Counted from the stretch's first letter, positions 1 through 8,941 are shown. The stretch is 64,000 nucleotides of DNA from Pseudoselenomonas ruminantium (GCF_900142515.1 NZ_FRBC01000007.1:60935-124934), one strand, 5' to 3'. A program made the numbers and translations. Notes: generated from the sequence alone by a model not told the origin.

Positions 1-1001
1 GAAAGGAAGTAATCCTTGAAGCCATTGAGCATAGCCGCCGCCTTGTCAAATACCTGCTGGCTGCGGCACCGCCCCAAGAGGATGCCTTCGGCACCAAACA
101 TCTCCGGCACCTCGGTCAGGATGGTGCTGCCGCCCTGACTCAGCAGCAGGTCGCTGAACCTGCCGACCGTGGGGTTGGCGGTGATTCCCGAAAGCCCATC
201 AGAGGCTCCGCACTTCAGCCCCACCACCAGTTTGCTGGCTGGCAGGGACTGCCGTCTGAACCTGCTGGCATAAGCGGCCAGTTCCTGCAGGAGCTGACGT
301 CCGGCAGCCAATTCATCTTCTGCCTGCTGGCAGTTGAGGAACCTTACCCGCTCCGGATCGAAAGCCCCCAATTCTTCCACAAACTGTTCATGGGTGCAGT
401 TCTCACAGCCCAAGTGCACCACCAGCACACCACCGGCATTGGGGTGATTGACCAAAGCCGCCAGAAGCTTTCTGGTCTGGGCATGGTCCGCACCGGTCTG
501 GCTGCAGCCAAAGGGATGAGTGAAGGCATGGATGCCGTCGATATGTTCCCCCAACAGATCCTGATTATCCCGCGCCAGCTTCAGCACTACATCATTGACA
601 CAGCCCACTGTGGGGATGATCCAGATCTCATTGCGGATACCCGCCCGGCCATCTGGTCTCAGATACCCGGCAAACTCTCGGGCTGGCTGCTCTGGCAGAT
701 CATGCACCTCCGGATAGTAAACGTATTCTATTTCTCCCTTGAGATTAGTCCGCAAGTTATGGGTATGTACCCAGCAGCCCGGACTGATGTCCTGGGCTGC
801 ATGTCCGATGGGATACCCGTATTTGATGATGTTCTCGTTTTCTGCCACAGACTGCAACGCAATCTTATGTCCCTGGGGAATTTCCTCACAGGCGGTAACT
901 TCCACATTTCCCACCTGCAGGCATTCCCCTTTATCTATCTTGGTCAGCGCCACCGCCACATTATCTTCTGCGGCGATGCGCACTGCTTTTATCCTATCCA
1001 T
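1..1001 (-). CDS. uxaA: Altronate dehydratase (partial, 3' end beyond the window)
   Basis: This reading frame stays open from an ATG at 1001 down to the window edge, so about 333 N-terminal residues are present and the C-terminus is missing. The start reads MDRIKAVRIAAEDNVAVA, followed by an SAF-like N-terminal domain with PIGHAAQDISPGCWVHTHNL, typical of UxaA. The second domain contains GCENCTHEQF and GLKCGASDGLSG, the cysteine-rich segments of this hydro-lyase family. UxaA dehydrates D-altronate to 2-keto-3-deoxygluconate in galacturonate breakdown. An AAAGGA ribosome-binding site precedes the ATG, and the gene follows uxaB after 11 bases, so the two are co-transcribed. The family assignment is strong; metal use is not visible. 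Confidence 0.93.
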   Translation of the reverse strand, partial: MDRIKAVRIAAEDNVAVALTKIDKGECLQVGNVEVTACEEIPQGHKIALQSVAENENIIKYGYPIGHAAQDISPGCWVHTHNLRTNLKGEIEYVYYPEVHDLPEQPAREFAGYLRPDGRAGIRNEIWIIPTVGCVNDVVLKLARDNQDLLGEHIDGIHAFTHPFGCSQTGADHAQTRKLLAALVNHPNAGGVLVVHLGCENCTHEQFVEELGAFDPERVRFLNCQQAEDELAAGRQLLQELAAYASRFRRQSLPASKLVVGLKCGASDGLSGITANPTVGRFSDLLLSQGGSTILTEVPEMFGAEGILLGRCRSQQVFDKAAAMLNGFKDYFL

Positions 1002-1012
1002 ATCCAATCCTT

Positions 1013-2512
1013 TCAAGCACATGCCAACAAACAACTGGCAAAGGCCTTTTTCGTGCCTTTCTGGCGAATCAGCTGCAAATCTTTCAGCACCTGCTTTTCC
1101 AGACCAGGAAGCTGCGTCAGATCGCAGCCCCACATCTTTTCATAGGCCAGCACATCATGAACCAGGACGGCATCATCGCTATGACGATGTTCATAATAGA
1201 AATCCAGTACCCAGTCATCATCCTGCACCGGATAGATATCTCCCTGAGGGCGCCGGCACAAAAGCGCTTTTTCCTGCCGCGCCTGAATATCAGTGGAATA
1301 GAAGGCGATATACGCCGCCAGTGTCATCACGAGACTTTTGGGCAGCTTGCCAAACTTTTCCCGGTATTCCAGCAGCGAGCCCATATCTCTCGCCTTCCAC
1401 TTAGCCGTGGAATTCAGGGCAATACTGAGAAGCTGATGTTCCATGAACGGATTGTTGAACCGGTCGGCCACAGAAGCGGCAAATTTTTCACAATCCTGCT
1501 GATCCAACGGCAGGATGGGAATCACTTCCTCATAGAGCATGTGATTCATGAACTCCCGGATCACATCATCGTTCATGCAATCCCTGACGATATCCTTGCC
1601 TGCGAGGAAACTGCCCAGGGCAAAGCCTGTATGGGCGCCATTCAGGATGCGCACCTTCCGCTTCTTGTAAGGCGCGATATCCGGCACCACATGGACATTC
1701 AAGCCCGCCCGCTTGAAGGGGAGCCTGTCCTCCAATTCTTTTGGCCCTTCAATATACCATACGCCAAACACCTCGCCGACATCCATCAGCCTGTCCTCAT
1801 AGCCATTCGCCTGATTCAGCGCAGCGATTTCAACAGCATCCCGGATCTCACCGGGGACGATGCGGTCAACCAACGTCGAACAGAACATATTCTCCTGCTC
1901 CAGCCAGCGGGCGAAGCCATCGCCCAACTGCCAGTCCCGGGCATGCTGCAGGACGATCCGCTGCAGTTCCCGGCCATTATGATCAATCAGTTCACAGGAA
2001 AGGATGATCAGGCCTTTCTTTCCTGCCCGATAGCGTGCATACAAAAGTTTTGCCAGTTTTGCCGGGAAGCTGGCAGGGGGTATGTCATCTAACATTGCCG
2101 TCGGGTCATAGACAATACCAGCTTCCGTGGTGTTACTGGTGATATATTCCAGGGTATCCAGGCAGGCAACTTCCAGCAGTTTATCAAAATGTTCCAGGGG
2201 GTTATAGCATTTTTCCACTAAAGAAATCACCCTTCGTTCATCTACCTTCTGGCCTTTTTCATTGCCACGGATATAGAGGGTGTAGAGACCTTCCTGTTCA
2301 TTGAAGACCTTATCCTTCCCCTTGCCCCGTGGCTGGGTCAATATGGCCTTGCCGTTCCAGCCGGCTTTTTCATTGGCCACATCAAAGAAGTAATCCACAA
2401 AGGCTCGCAGGAAATTGCCCTCGCCAAACTGCAGCATCTTCACTGGCGCTTCTTTCAGGATATATCCCGGATAGCCAGTTTTCTCCAATACCTCATAATT
2501 CAGCCGTTCCAT
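1013..2512 (-). CDS. uxaB: Tagaturonate reductase (altronate oxidoreductase)
   Basis: This 499-residue protein matches the mannitol-dehydrogenase-like UxaB family in length and layout. The N-terminus carries the FGEGNFLRAF segment of the Rossmann domain, and the C-terminal half contains the NGAHTGFAL motif of long-chain polyol dehydrogenases. The enzyme reduces D-tagaturonate to D-altronate with NADH, the step just before UxaA. A GGAGGT ribosome-binding site lies ten bases before the ATG. The promoter just upstream sits next to half-sites that look like AraC-family operators, and an AraC-type regulator is the next gene, so galacturonate-responsive control is likely. I see no uxaC or kdgK in the window. 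Confidence 0.95.
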   Translation of the reverse strand: MERLNYEVLEKTGYPGYILKEAPVKMLQFGEGNFLRAFVDYFFDVANEKAGWNGKAILTQPRGKGKDKVFNEQEGLYTLYIRGNEKGQKVDERRVISLVEKCYNPLEHFDKLLEVACLDTLEYITSNTTEAGIVYDPTAMLDDIPPASFPAKLAKLLYARYRAGKKGLIILSCELIDHNGRELQRIVLQHARDWQLGDGFARWLEQENMFCSTLVDRIVPGEIRDAVEIAALNQANGYEDRLMDVGEVFGVWYIEGPKELEDRLPFKRAGLNVHVVPDIAPYKKRKVRILNGAHTGFALGSFLAGKDIVRDCMNDDVIREFMNHMLYEEVIPILPLDQQDCEKFAASVADRFNNPFMEHQLLSIALNSTAKWKARDMGSLLEYREKFGKLPKSLVMTLAAYIAFYSTDIQARQEKALLCRRPQGDIYPVQDDDWVLDFYYEHRHSDDAVLVHDVLAYEKMWGCDLTQLPGLEKQVLKDLQLIRQKGTKKAFASCLLACA

Positions 2513-2558
2513 ACCACATTTTACCTCCCGCAGCTTGTTTTCTTACTTGTTACTTATT

Positions 2559-2587
2559 ATTTTAATCGATTTACTTTTCATAGTAAA
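2559..2587 (-). promoter_or_regulatory. Candidate promoter of uxaBA
   Basis: On the minus strand TTTACT (2582-2587) and TAAAAT (2559-2564) are separated by exactly 17 bases, a fair sigma-70 pair. The -35 box directly abuts the half-site at 2588-2596, which is where an AraC-type activator would touch RNA polymerase. Confidence 0.55.
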
Positions 2588-2684
2588 TGTGTTTATCATC
2601 TTTTTGCTTGTGTTTAAAATTTATTTCTCAAAATTTCACAACAAAAAAGTTGTGTTTATAGCATTTATTATGCGCATAAACACA
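2588..2684. promoter_or_regulatory. Phased repeats, candidate AraC-type operator for uxaBA
   Basis: The 9-mer TGTGTTTAT occurs at 2588-2596, as TGTGTTTAA at 2609-2617, and again at 2651-2659. These starts are 21 and 42 bases apart, so the copies lie on one face of the helix. An inverted copy is at 2676-2684. A 21-bp direct repeat spacing is the classical arrangement of AraC half-sites. The nearest copy touches the candidate -35 box of uxaB, and the TIM-barrel/AraC fusion is encoded immediately beyond. Binding by that protein is inference. Confidence 0.55.
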
Positions 2685-2690
2685 ACTTTT
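2645..2690 (-). terminator. 15-bp hairpin downstream of the AraC-fusion gene
   Basis: The arms 2645-2659 and 2676-2690 are perfectly complementary over 15 bases, with a 16-base loop. Read on the minus strand, the last arm runs into a stretch of T (A run at 2643-2648), as in an intrinsic terminator. The arms also contain the TGTGTTTAT motif and its inverted copy, so the element may serve as both terminator and operator. Confidence 0.6.
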
Positions 2691-2712
2691 ATTTTATGGA
2701 TGTATCTTATTT

Positions 2713-3903
2713 TTAATCTGCAGTTCCTTGATATTCCCGCGGGGAAATCCCCACATGCTTGCGGAACATCTTGGAAAACTGCACATAGTCGCTATAGCCC
2801 ACCTGCGCAGCCACTTCCTTGCATTGCAGGTTCTTGTCGTTTTTCAGCAAAGCCTTGGCCTTGCCCATGCGGAACTGCAACAGATAGTCCGTGAAGCTGA
2901 TACCCGTCTCCTTCTTGAAACGCCCCCCCATATAAGAAGCTGACATATGTGCCACCAGGGCCAGATCGCCCAGCTTCACATCATCCATATAGTGTTCTTC
3001 GATATAGCGGCGCATGGACTCCACCAATTGACTGCCGCCCCATTTGCGGTCCCGCAGTGTGCCGATAGCTTCCGGACTGCAGTACTGCTTGAAGGAGCTC
3101 ACGGTATCATAGACGGATTTTTCCATAGGAATACGGTCAAACGTCGAACCGCCGATGTACCCCTGACAATCCGAATTGCGGTAGATGTACTGCATATCCA
3201 TCAGCGTATTAGCCGGGCCGGCATAGACCATGCGCAGGCACTCCGGATTCTTCGCCTTGCATAAATCAAAAATATCCTGCGCGATCCCCCGGGCCTCGCT
3301 GATGGTCAGATGGCGCTTAGCTCCCAAAAGACCGCCAGCCGTAAGGCCCATATGCACACAGATGATATCGGCTCCCACCGCCAGCATCTTCTCAGCCTCT
3401 TCCACTGACGTCACAAAAGCCATGGTCAAAAGATCCAGCTGATTGGCCAGATTGATTGCCGCTACCTCCCGCTCATAGGAACTGCCTTCTTCTTCCAACG
3501 CTTCCCGAAAACTGCCATCCACCAACGCCAAAGTGGGGGAATTTACAACACCGGCAAAACCGCTCTCCTTGATCCGTTTCAGATAATCATACAATTTCAG
3601 ATAGGGATCACTGGCCATCAGACCAAACAACAGAGGTACATCCTGTACCACGGGAAAGATTTCCCGCTTGCCCATCTCCATGACCATCTTATTGCTGTTG
3701 CCATAGCAAAAATAACTGCTCAGGGAACTACGCCCCATGATGCGGTATTTCCCCGCGGAAAGTGCCAGCAGGATATCCGCACCTCCCATAGCCGCCAGTT
3801 TCGCGGTCATGCCTGAACCTACCGCCGCACCAATGATATGACCGCCGACGTTGACCTCCGCCCGCAGGCGGCGCAGGATATAGCTTTTATCATAATCTGC
3901 CAT
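2713..3903 (-). CDS. TIM-barrel (PEP hydrolase-like, PF09370 type) fused to an AraC-type DNA-binding domain
   Basis: Residues about 1-270 form a TIM-barrel of the family annotated as phosphoenolpyruvate hydrolase-like or TIM-barrel signal transduction protein, with segments such as GADILLALSAGKYRIMG and VNSPTLALVDG. Residues about 295-395 are an AraC-type double helix-turn-helix ending GYSDYVQFSKMFRKHVGISP. The barrel probably acts as the sensor. The gene overlaps the next upstream TIM-barrel gene by 14 bases and has its own AGGAG site. It lies directly upstream of uxaBA, whose promoter carries 21-bp-phased repeats, so it is the obvious candidate regulator of that operon. The ligand is unknown; a uronate derivative would fit the context but nothing in the sequence proves it. 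Confidence 0.85.
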   Translation of the reverse strand: MADYDKSYILRRLRAEVNVGGHIIGAAVGSGMTAKLAAMGGADILLALSAGKYRIMGRSSLSSYFCYGNSNKMVMEMGKREIFPVVQDVPLLFGLMASDPYLKLYDYLKRIKESGFAGVVNSPTLALVDGSFREALEEEGSSYEREVAAINLANQLDLLTMAFVTSVEEAEKMLAVGADIICVHMGLTAGGLLGAKRHLTISEARGIAQDIFDLCKAKNPECLRMVYAGPANTLMDMQYIYRNSDCQGYIGGSTFDRIPMEKSVYDTVSSFKQYCSPEAIGTLRDRKWGGSQLVESMRRYIEEHYMDDVKLGDLALVAHMSASYMGGRFKKETGISFTDYLLQFRMGKAKALLKNDKNLQCKEVAAQVGYSDYVQFSKMFRKHVGISPREYQGTAD

Positions 3904-4771
3904 CGCCCATAGCTCCTCGTTTTCTGGCCATAAACGCCTTCATCTTATCCAGGACCTTATAGGATTTCACCCTGGCCTGCAAATTCCGCTCCGTGTCCTC
4001 GCCCTTCAGCGGATAAAAACTGAAAAATCCATCCAGATCGGGAACACATTCCAATATATAAGCTGCATCCTCAGCCGCAGCCATCCTTTGCCCACAGCAA
4101 AGGGTGATCACCTCGGGCCGGATACGCTTGCACTCCTGCATGATTTTTTCTGCCAACGCACAGCAATCTGCCAGCGGCGGGACATTCCCCGCATTCAGCA
4201 TCGCCTTGGTCACAATGCCGAGATGGATGACCAGCACATCAGCACCGGCTTCCGTCATCGCCCGGCCCTGCTCCACATCAAATACGAACGGGCAGGTAAA
4301 CATATCCAGTTCATGCGCTTCCCGAATCATATCCACTTCCAGCTGATAGCCCAGGTCTGTCCCTTCCAGATTGGCCCGGAAGCGGCCATCAATGATCCCT
4401 ACGGTGGGAAAGTTCTGCACACCGTTGAATCCCTGCTCTTTCAGCTGGGCAATGAACATATCCATCTTCCGGAACGGATCGGTACCACAGACACCGGCAA
4501 TCAGCGGCGTTTTCTTCACCTCCGGCAATATGTCCTCGCCCTTCGCCTGCATGAGCGAATTGGCATCATCATAGGACAGCAGGCTGGACATCAGATTGCG
4601 TCCAGCCTGCTGCAAACGGCCGGTATGGTAAAGCGCGACAAAATCCACATTGGTCTTGTCAATGCGTTGAATGATTTCCTCCATGCCTGTTCCCAGACCT
4701 GTCAGGATCTTTCCCCTGTCCAGCGTCTCTCGCAGGTCTGCCAGAATGTCCTGACGATTTTTTCTCAGCAT
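3890..4771 (-). CDS. TIM-barrel protein of the PEP hydrolase-like family (PF09370 type)
   Basis: This protein of about 293 residues is a stand-alone paralogue of the barrel in the following AraC fusion. Shared landmarks include VDFVALYHTGRLQQAGR, VQNFPTVGIIDGRFRANLEG and the GADVLVIHLG strand. I chose the ATG at 4771 because AAGGGG lies seven bases before it; the ATG at 4777 is too close to that site. The gene overlaps the AraC fusion by 14 bases, so the pair is translationally coupled. In other bacteria such barrels accompany Tm-1-like ATP-binding proteins, but none is present here. It could be an enzyme acting on a small keto acid or a partner of the fused sensor; the function is unknown. 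Confidence 0.8.
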   Translation of the reverse strand: MLRKNRQDILADLRETLDRGKILTGLGTGMEEIIQRIDKTNVDFVALYHTGRLQQAGRNLMSSLLSYDDANSLMQAKGEDILPEVKKTPLIAGVCGTDPFRKMDMFIAQLKEQGFNGVQNFPTVGIIDGRFRANLEGTDLGYQLEVDMIREAHELDMFTCPFVFDVEQGRAMTEAGADVLVIHLGIVTKAMLNAGNVPPLADCCALAEKIMQECKRIRPEVITLCCGQRMAAAEDAAYILECVPDLDGFFSFYPLKGEDTERNLQARVKSYKVLDKMKAFMARKRGAMGDGRL

Positions 4772-4801
4772 CCCCATACCCCTTGTTCGATTTATCTTTT
4801 G

Positions 4802-6784
4802 TCAATCCGGTTCAAAATACACCGTTATGGACGTACCGCCATCCACCAGGGTATTTACCTCGATACTCTGCCCCGTTGCATAGCCAGAGCCTTCACTTTG
4901 GAAGGACAGCCCTTTATCCGCAGCCAGCCCCGCAGCCTCCCGCAGGCTCTTGCCCCTGAAATCCGGTACAACGACCTTACCTTCGGGGACTTCCCCCGCA
5001 AACGGTCTGGCCGGCTTGTGCACCGGCTGTTTTTTCTCCGCTGGTTCCATCCCTGCGAAAGGATCGCTGGACGGCTCAATGTGCAGATGACGGAAAAGCT
5101 GGGAGAAGATACGTCCGGCTACCGGAGCCGCAATCTGACCACCATAGAAGTTTCCTGTGCCCGGATCGTCAATAACCACCAGCACTACCAGTTGGGGATC
5201 TTCCACAGGCGCAAAGCCACAGAAGGATGCGATATAGCGGCCATCCATATAGCCGCTGCCATCCTCGCGTATCTTCTGGGCCGTACCGGTCTTACCACCG
5301 ATACGATACCCCTTGACCTGTGCCTTGGCGCCGCCGCCGCTGGCCACCACCTGCTCCAGAAGCCCCATCAGCGTCTTGTCCGTAGCCGAATCGATGACGC
5401 GCCGGACTTCCGTCTTGCCGCGTTCCTCATAGGTACTGCCGTCCGCATTGCGGATAGACTTGACGATATGAGGCTTCAGCAGCACACCATCATTAGCGAT
5501 GGCCGACATAGCCGTAACCAACTGCAAAGGCGTCACAGCAATACTCTGCCCAATAGCCGTGGTTGCCATATCCGAATCCCGCATATCCTCAGGGTTGAAG
5601 AGGATACCGCTTTCCTCACCGGGCAGGTCTACGCCAGTGGGTTCCCCAAAGCCAAAGGCCTTGGCGTAACTCATGAGCTTTTCTGCCCCCAGGCGCAGGC
5701 CCACCTGAGCAAAGCCTGTATTCAGGGACTGCTTCACCACGTCCGTAAAGGTGACCGTACCGAAGCTCTCCCCGTTCCAGTTCTGGATGCGCCGCCCGGA
5801 CACCATGACATAACCCGGGTCCACAAATACCTGATTGGGACTGACCACCTTTTCCTGCAAAGCGGCTCCCGCTACTACAGACTTGAAGGTCGACCCCGGC
5901 TCATAGATAAAGGATACGGCCCGATTCTTCCAAAGTTCCGGCGAATAATCCCAGAACTTGTTCGGATTATAGGACGGGCGGGAAGCCATCGCCAAAATTT
6001 CTCCGTTTTTGGGATCCATTACCACACAGGTAATAGCCTTGGGGTTATTTTCTGCAATAGCCCGATCCAATTCCTGTTCCACAATGAACTGGATGCCACT
6101 GTCAATGGTCAGCTCCACAGTCTTGCAGGCATCCCCCATATAGCGGCGCTTGTTGGAGAAGATGGAATCCAGGATGGGACGCGCCTGCTGGTCAGTGGTG
6201 ATATAAGTCTCCTTCACCTCACCTTTGAGCAGCGAGTCCAGCGCCTGTTCCACACCATCCAGCCCCTTGTCATCCGTGCCGATAAAGCCCAGCACATTAG
6301 CTGCCAATGCATCGTTGGGATAGTAGCGCTTGGCTTCTTCCCGGAAATTCATACAGGAGATATAATTCTTTTCCTTGATGAGCTGACGCACGGCCTCATA
6401 CTCAGACTGCTCCATACGGCGCTTGACCCAGACAAAGCCACCGCCCACAGCGATATCATCCAGGATTTCCTGTTCACTCTTGCCAATCAGCGGAGCCAGA
6501 TTTGCCGCTACTTCCTGTGGATTCTCCACATGAGAGGGGTCGATATAGAGCGACTTTGTCATGGTGCTGACGGCCATTTCCCGGCCATTGCGATCAACAA
6601 TCGCCCCGCGGGGAGACTGTATCGCATAATCCTGCCCAACCTGCGCCTTCATGCGCTCGCCCAGGCTGTTTCCCTGTACCAGCTGCAACCAGGCATAACG
6701 GCAGACAATAAGCCCTACACCCAACAGCATAAAAAAAGCCAGAAAACTGATGCGCCGCTGAACTGCACGGCGTTCCTTCTTCAT
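4802..6784 (-). CDS. Class B penicillin-binding protein with C-terminal PASTA domain (SpoVD/FtsI type)
   Basis: This 660-residue transpeptidase cross-links peptidoglycan at the outer face of the inner membrane. A single N-terminal membrane segment (about 10-33) is followed by the dimerisation domain and the penicillin-binding domain. The catalytic motifs are EPGSTFKS (SxxK, about 298), SLNTGF (SxN, about 355) and GGKTGTAQ (about 498). A PASTA domain occupies about residues 590-655, after a Pro/Lys-rich linker. The start codon immediately follows the telA stop (TAAATG), with AGGAGG nine bases upstream. It resembles SpoVD or Pbp2x types of Firmicutes, but the location outside a division cluster suggests an accessory enzyme. 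Confidence 0.92.
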   Translation of the reverse strand: MKKERRAVQRRISFLAFFMLLGVGLIVCRYAWLQLVQGNSLGERMKAQVGQDYAIQSPRGAIVDRNGREMAVSTMTKSLYIDPSHVENPQEVAANLAPLIGKSEQEILDDIAVGGGFVWVKRRMEQSEYEAVRQLIKEKNYISCMNFREEAKRYYPNDALAANVLGFIGTDDKGLDGVEQALDSLLKGEVKETYITTDQQARPILDSIFSNKRRYMGDACKTVELTIDSGIQFIVEQELDRAIAENNPKAITCVVMDPKNGEILAMASRPSYNPNKFWDYSPELWKNRAVSFIYEPGSTFKSVVAGAALQEKVVSPNQVFVDPGYVMVSGRRIQNWNGESFGTVTFTDVVKQSLNTGFAQVGLRLGAEKLMSYAKAFGFGEPTGVDLPGEESGILFNPEDMRDSDMATTAIGQSIAVTPLQLVTAMSAIANDGVLLKPHIVKSIRNADGSTYEERGKTEVRRVIDSATDKTLMGLLEQVVASGGGAKAQVKGYRIGGKTGTAQKIREDGSGYMDGRYIASFCGFAPVEDPQLVVLVVIDDPGTGNFYGGQIAAPVAGRIFSQLFRHLHIEPSSDPFAGMEPAEKKQPVHKPARPFAGEVPEGKVVVPDFRGKSLREAAGLAADKGLSFQSEGSGYATGQSIEVNTLVDGGTSITVYFEPD

Positions 6785-7942
6785 TTACCGAGCCTCCTGC
6801 CTGCTGCTCTTGAGCAGCGTTTCCTTTAGCCTGCCTTCGATCTGTACCAGTTCCGCTTCCGCCGCCTGTCGTTTTGCCCGGCCATTCTGCTGGATCTTGA
6901 TGGTTTCTTCAATCGTGTTGATGAGCCGTTCATTGACTTCCCGCACCGTTTCGATATCCACGATGCTGCGCTCGTTTTCCTGAGCAGTCTCCATGCTGTT
7001 CTGCTGCAGGAGCTCCGCGTTGCGGCGCAGGAGCTCATTGGTCGTATTGCTGACGGCCTGCTGCATGCGCAGGACATCCTGCTGGGCCTGCAACCCCAAG
7101 GCAATGACCAGCTGATTCTTCCAAAGGGGAATTGTGCTATAGATAGCCGTCTGCACCCGGTCAATCAGAGCCTTATCATTGTTCTGGATCAGGCGGATCT
7201 GCGGTGCCGACTGGATGGCAATGGTCTTGCTGATCTTGAGGTCATGGACCTTTTTCTCAAAGCGGTTGACGCTGGCCTCGAAATCAGACACCACCTGCAC
7301 CGCCATCGGATCACCAGACGCAGCAGCCTGCTGGCGCAGTTTCGGCAAGGTGACGTCCCGCATTTCCGTAAGCTTTTCCTCACCAGCCTGGATATAGAGC
7401 TGCAGCTGCTTGAAGTAGCTGAGATTTTCCGCGTAAAGCTTATCAAACAGCGCCACATCCTTCATCATCTTGAGCTTTGCCTGCTCCAGACTGCCCTGGA
7501 TGCGTTCCACCTGCGTAGACAGCTTGTCATAGCCCAGCTTGATGTCTTCGCCCTTTTTCACGAGACTGCCCACCAGCGGGATCTTGGTCAGAAAGCTCTT
7601 GTTCTCCTCTGGCTCAAAATCCCGTACCTGCTTGACGAGACTGCCCAGCAGTTCACCTACAGGGCCGCTGTCTTTCGTGCGCACCTGCGATAACACACTG
7701 TCGGAGAACTCGGCAATCTTCTGCTGTGCGGGTGCGCCAAAGCGCAGGATTGCGGTGGAATCCGTAAGATCCAGCTCATCTTTTATCTTCTCTACCTGTG
7801 CCCGTTCCTCGGGGCTCAGGGCATTCACCGCCTGTTCTACCTGTGCCGTCATCACTTCTGTGGACGGCAGATTGGCTGGCGTCACATCAGCGCTGGCAAT
7901 ATTGGTCTTAGCCTTCATCAAATCTTCTAATTTTACTTCCAT
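6785..7942 (-). CDS. telA: TelA-family protein (toxic anion resistance)
   Basis: This 385-residue, strongly helical protein has the TelA hallmarks: IPLVGSLVKK near residue 125, a long coiled-coil region, and IPLWKNQLVIALGLQAQQ near residue 275. TelA proteins were named for tellurite resistance but appear to act in general envelope stress; the biochemical role is not established. The gene follows an XpaC-type gene with 15 bases between them and runs directly into the PBP gene, so xpaC, telA and the PBP form one operon. XpaC-TelA pairs are common in Firmicutes. The GGAGGG site before the ATG supports this start. Confidence 0.9.
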   Translation of the reverse strand: MEVKLEDLMKAKTNIASADVTPANLPSTEVMTAQVEQAVNALSPEERAQVEKIKDELDLTDSTAILRFGAPAQQKIAEFSDSVLSQVRTKDSGPVGELLGSLVKQVRDFEPEENKSFLTKIPLVGSLVKKGEDIKLGYDKLSTQVERIQGSLEQAKLKMMKDVALFDKLYAENLSYFKQLQLYIQAGEEKLTEMRDVTLPKLRQQAAASGDPMAVQVVSDFEASVNRFEKKVHDLKISKTIAIQSAPQIRLIQNNDKALIDRVQTAIYSTIPLWKNQLVIALGLQAQQDVLRMQQAVSNTTNELLRRNAELLQQNSMETAQENERSIVDIETVREVNERLINTIEETIKIQQNGRAKRQAAEAELVQIEGRLKETLLKSSRQEAR

Positions 7943-7957
7943 GGTCAGCCCTCCCGC

Positions 7958-8941
7958 TTAGCGATAGTATTGTTCATAGAAATCATCCACCGGCATAAAG
8001 AAATAACGTATTCCCTCTATGATAGACACAAAGGTGGGAATCAGCGTCCAGCACAGGACGATATAGGCTACGCCCCACTTGGTCTTGCCCTGATAGAATT
8101 TATGCGCGCCCAATGTGCCCAAGGCAATAGCCAGCCCGCTCATAATCAATTTCTGCATCAGTACAGAATTGCGCAGATTGTCCGGGACAGGCATCTTTTC
8201 GGGGACAGGTTCCAATCCCTGCCGGCCTACTTTGGTAACCGCTCCCCGGCGGGGACGTTTTTTCCGGCCAATGCCGGTAGCCGGCGGGCCGCTATGGGCA
8301 TTGAGTTCCACCGGCTCCCCGCTCATTTCCTGACGGTTGTTGCTGATGCCTTCAGCCTCCAATGACTGCTTCATCACCGTCAGTTCAGCTTCCATATCCA
8401 GCAGCTGGTTGTTGATGATCTTCGTGAATTCCGCACTGTAGGCTTCATCGAAGCTGACCAGCGTTTCCTTGAGCTGTGCCTTGACCTGCCGCACCTGACC
8501 AGTTTCCAGCTTCGTGTCCTCCAGCTCCATGTACTGCTCACTGAGATTGGCCGCCCTATCCTGATAATAATGGATAAAGCGGTTGGCCGCCGCAATGCGC
8601 TCCGGATGCTTCTCCACATAATTCAGCAATCTGGCGGCTTCCTGCTGCATCAGGCCCAGCTGCTGGCTCAATTGGCTGTCCCGGATCTTCCGCCGGGCCG
8701 TCTCCACCCGTTCGTAATCCAGGCGGGCCTTCTCCCAATCCTCCAGAGCTGAATCGGCCTGCGCGTCAGCCAACTGGCTGACGTCCAGCTTCCGCACGAC
8801 TTTCTGCGGCAGCTGTCCCCGATAGATGCTGGCGCCCATCCCCACCAGCATCAGCAGGCCTGCCGCACCATAGTCATTCGTCAAACAATATATCCCGCCA
8901 ATTCCCAAGATCAAGGCCAACAGGCCACATATATTACGCAT
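7958..8941 (-). CDS. XpaC-like protein with C-terminal TM2 domain
   Basis: The protein has about 327 residues when started at the ATG at 8941, which has AAGGAG eight bases upstream; an earlier in-frame start at 9037 would run through the rlmH terminator. Two short membrane segments open it, followed by a long helical region typical of XpaC (5-bromo-4-chloroindolyl phosphate hydrolysis protein). The C-terminal 70 residues are a TM2 domain, with LGTLGAHKFYQGKTKWG and a second hydrophobic helix. A basic, proline-rich stretch links the halves. The product is an inner-membrane protein encoded ahead of telA. Its molecular function is unknown. Confidence 0.85.
   Translation of the reverse strand: MRNICGLLALILGIGGIYCLTNDYGAAGLLMLVGMGASIYRGQLPQKVVRKLDVSQLADAQADSALEDWEKARLDYERVETARRKIRDSQLSQQLGLMQQEAARLLNYVEKHPERIAAANRFIHYYQDRAANLSEQYMELEDTKLETGQVRQVKAQLKETLVSFDEAYSAEFTKIINNQLLDMEAELTVMKQSLEAEGISNNRQEMSGEPVELNAHSGPPATGIGRKKRPRRGAVTKVGRQGLEPVPEKMPVPDNLRNSVLMQKLIMSGLAIALGTLGAHKFYQGKTKWGVAYIVLCWTLIPTFVSIIEGIRYFFMPVDDFYEQYYR

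Noticed and set aside
4802..6784. Sporulation-specific role (spoVD) for the PASTA PBP
   Set aside because: The motif layout matches SpoVD, but no sporulation genes are nearby and the gene is linked to telA, so I leave the symbol open.
4088..6829. A 913-codon open frame on the plus strand
   Set aside because: It lies opposite the PBP and TIM-barrel genes, whose motifs are clear, and its sequence has no recognisable domain. It is an antisense shadow caused by codon bias.
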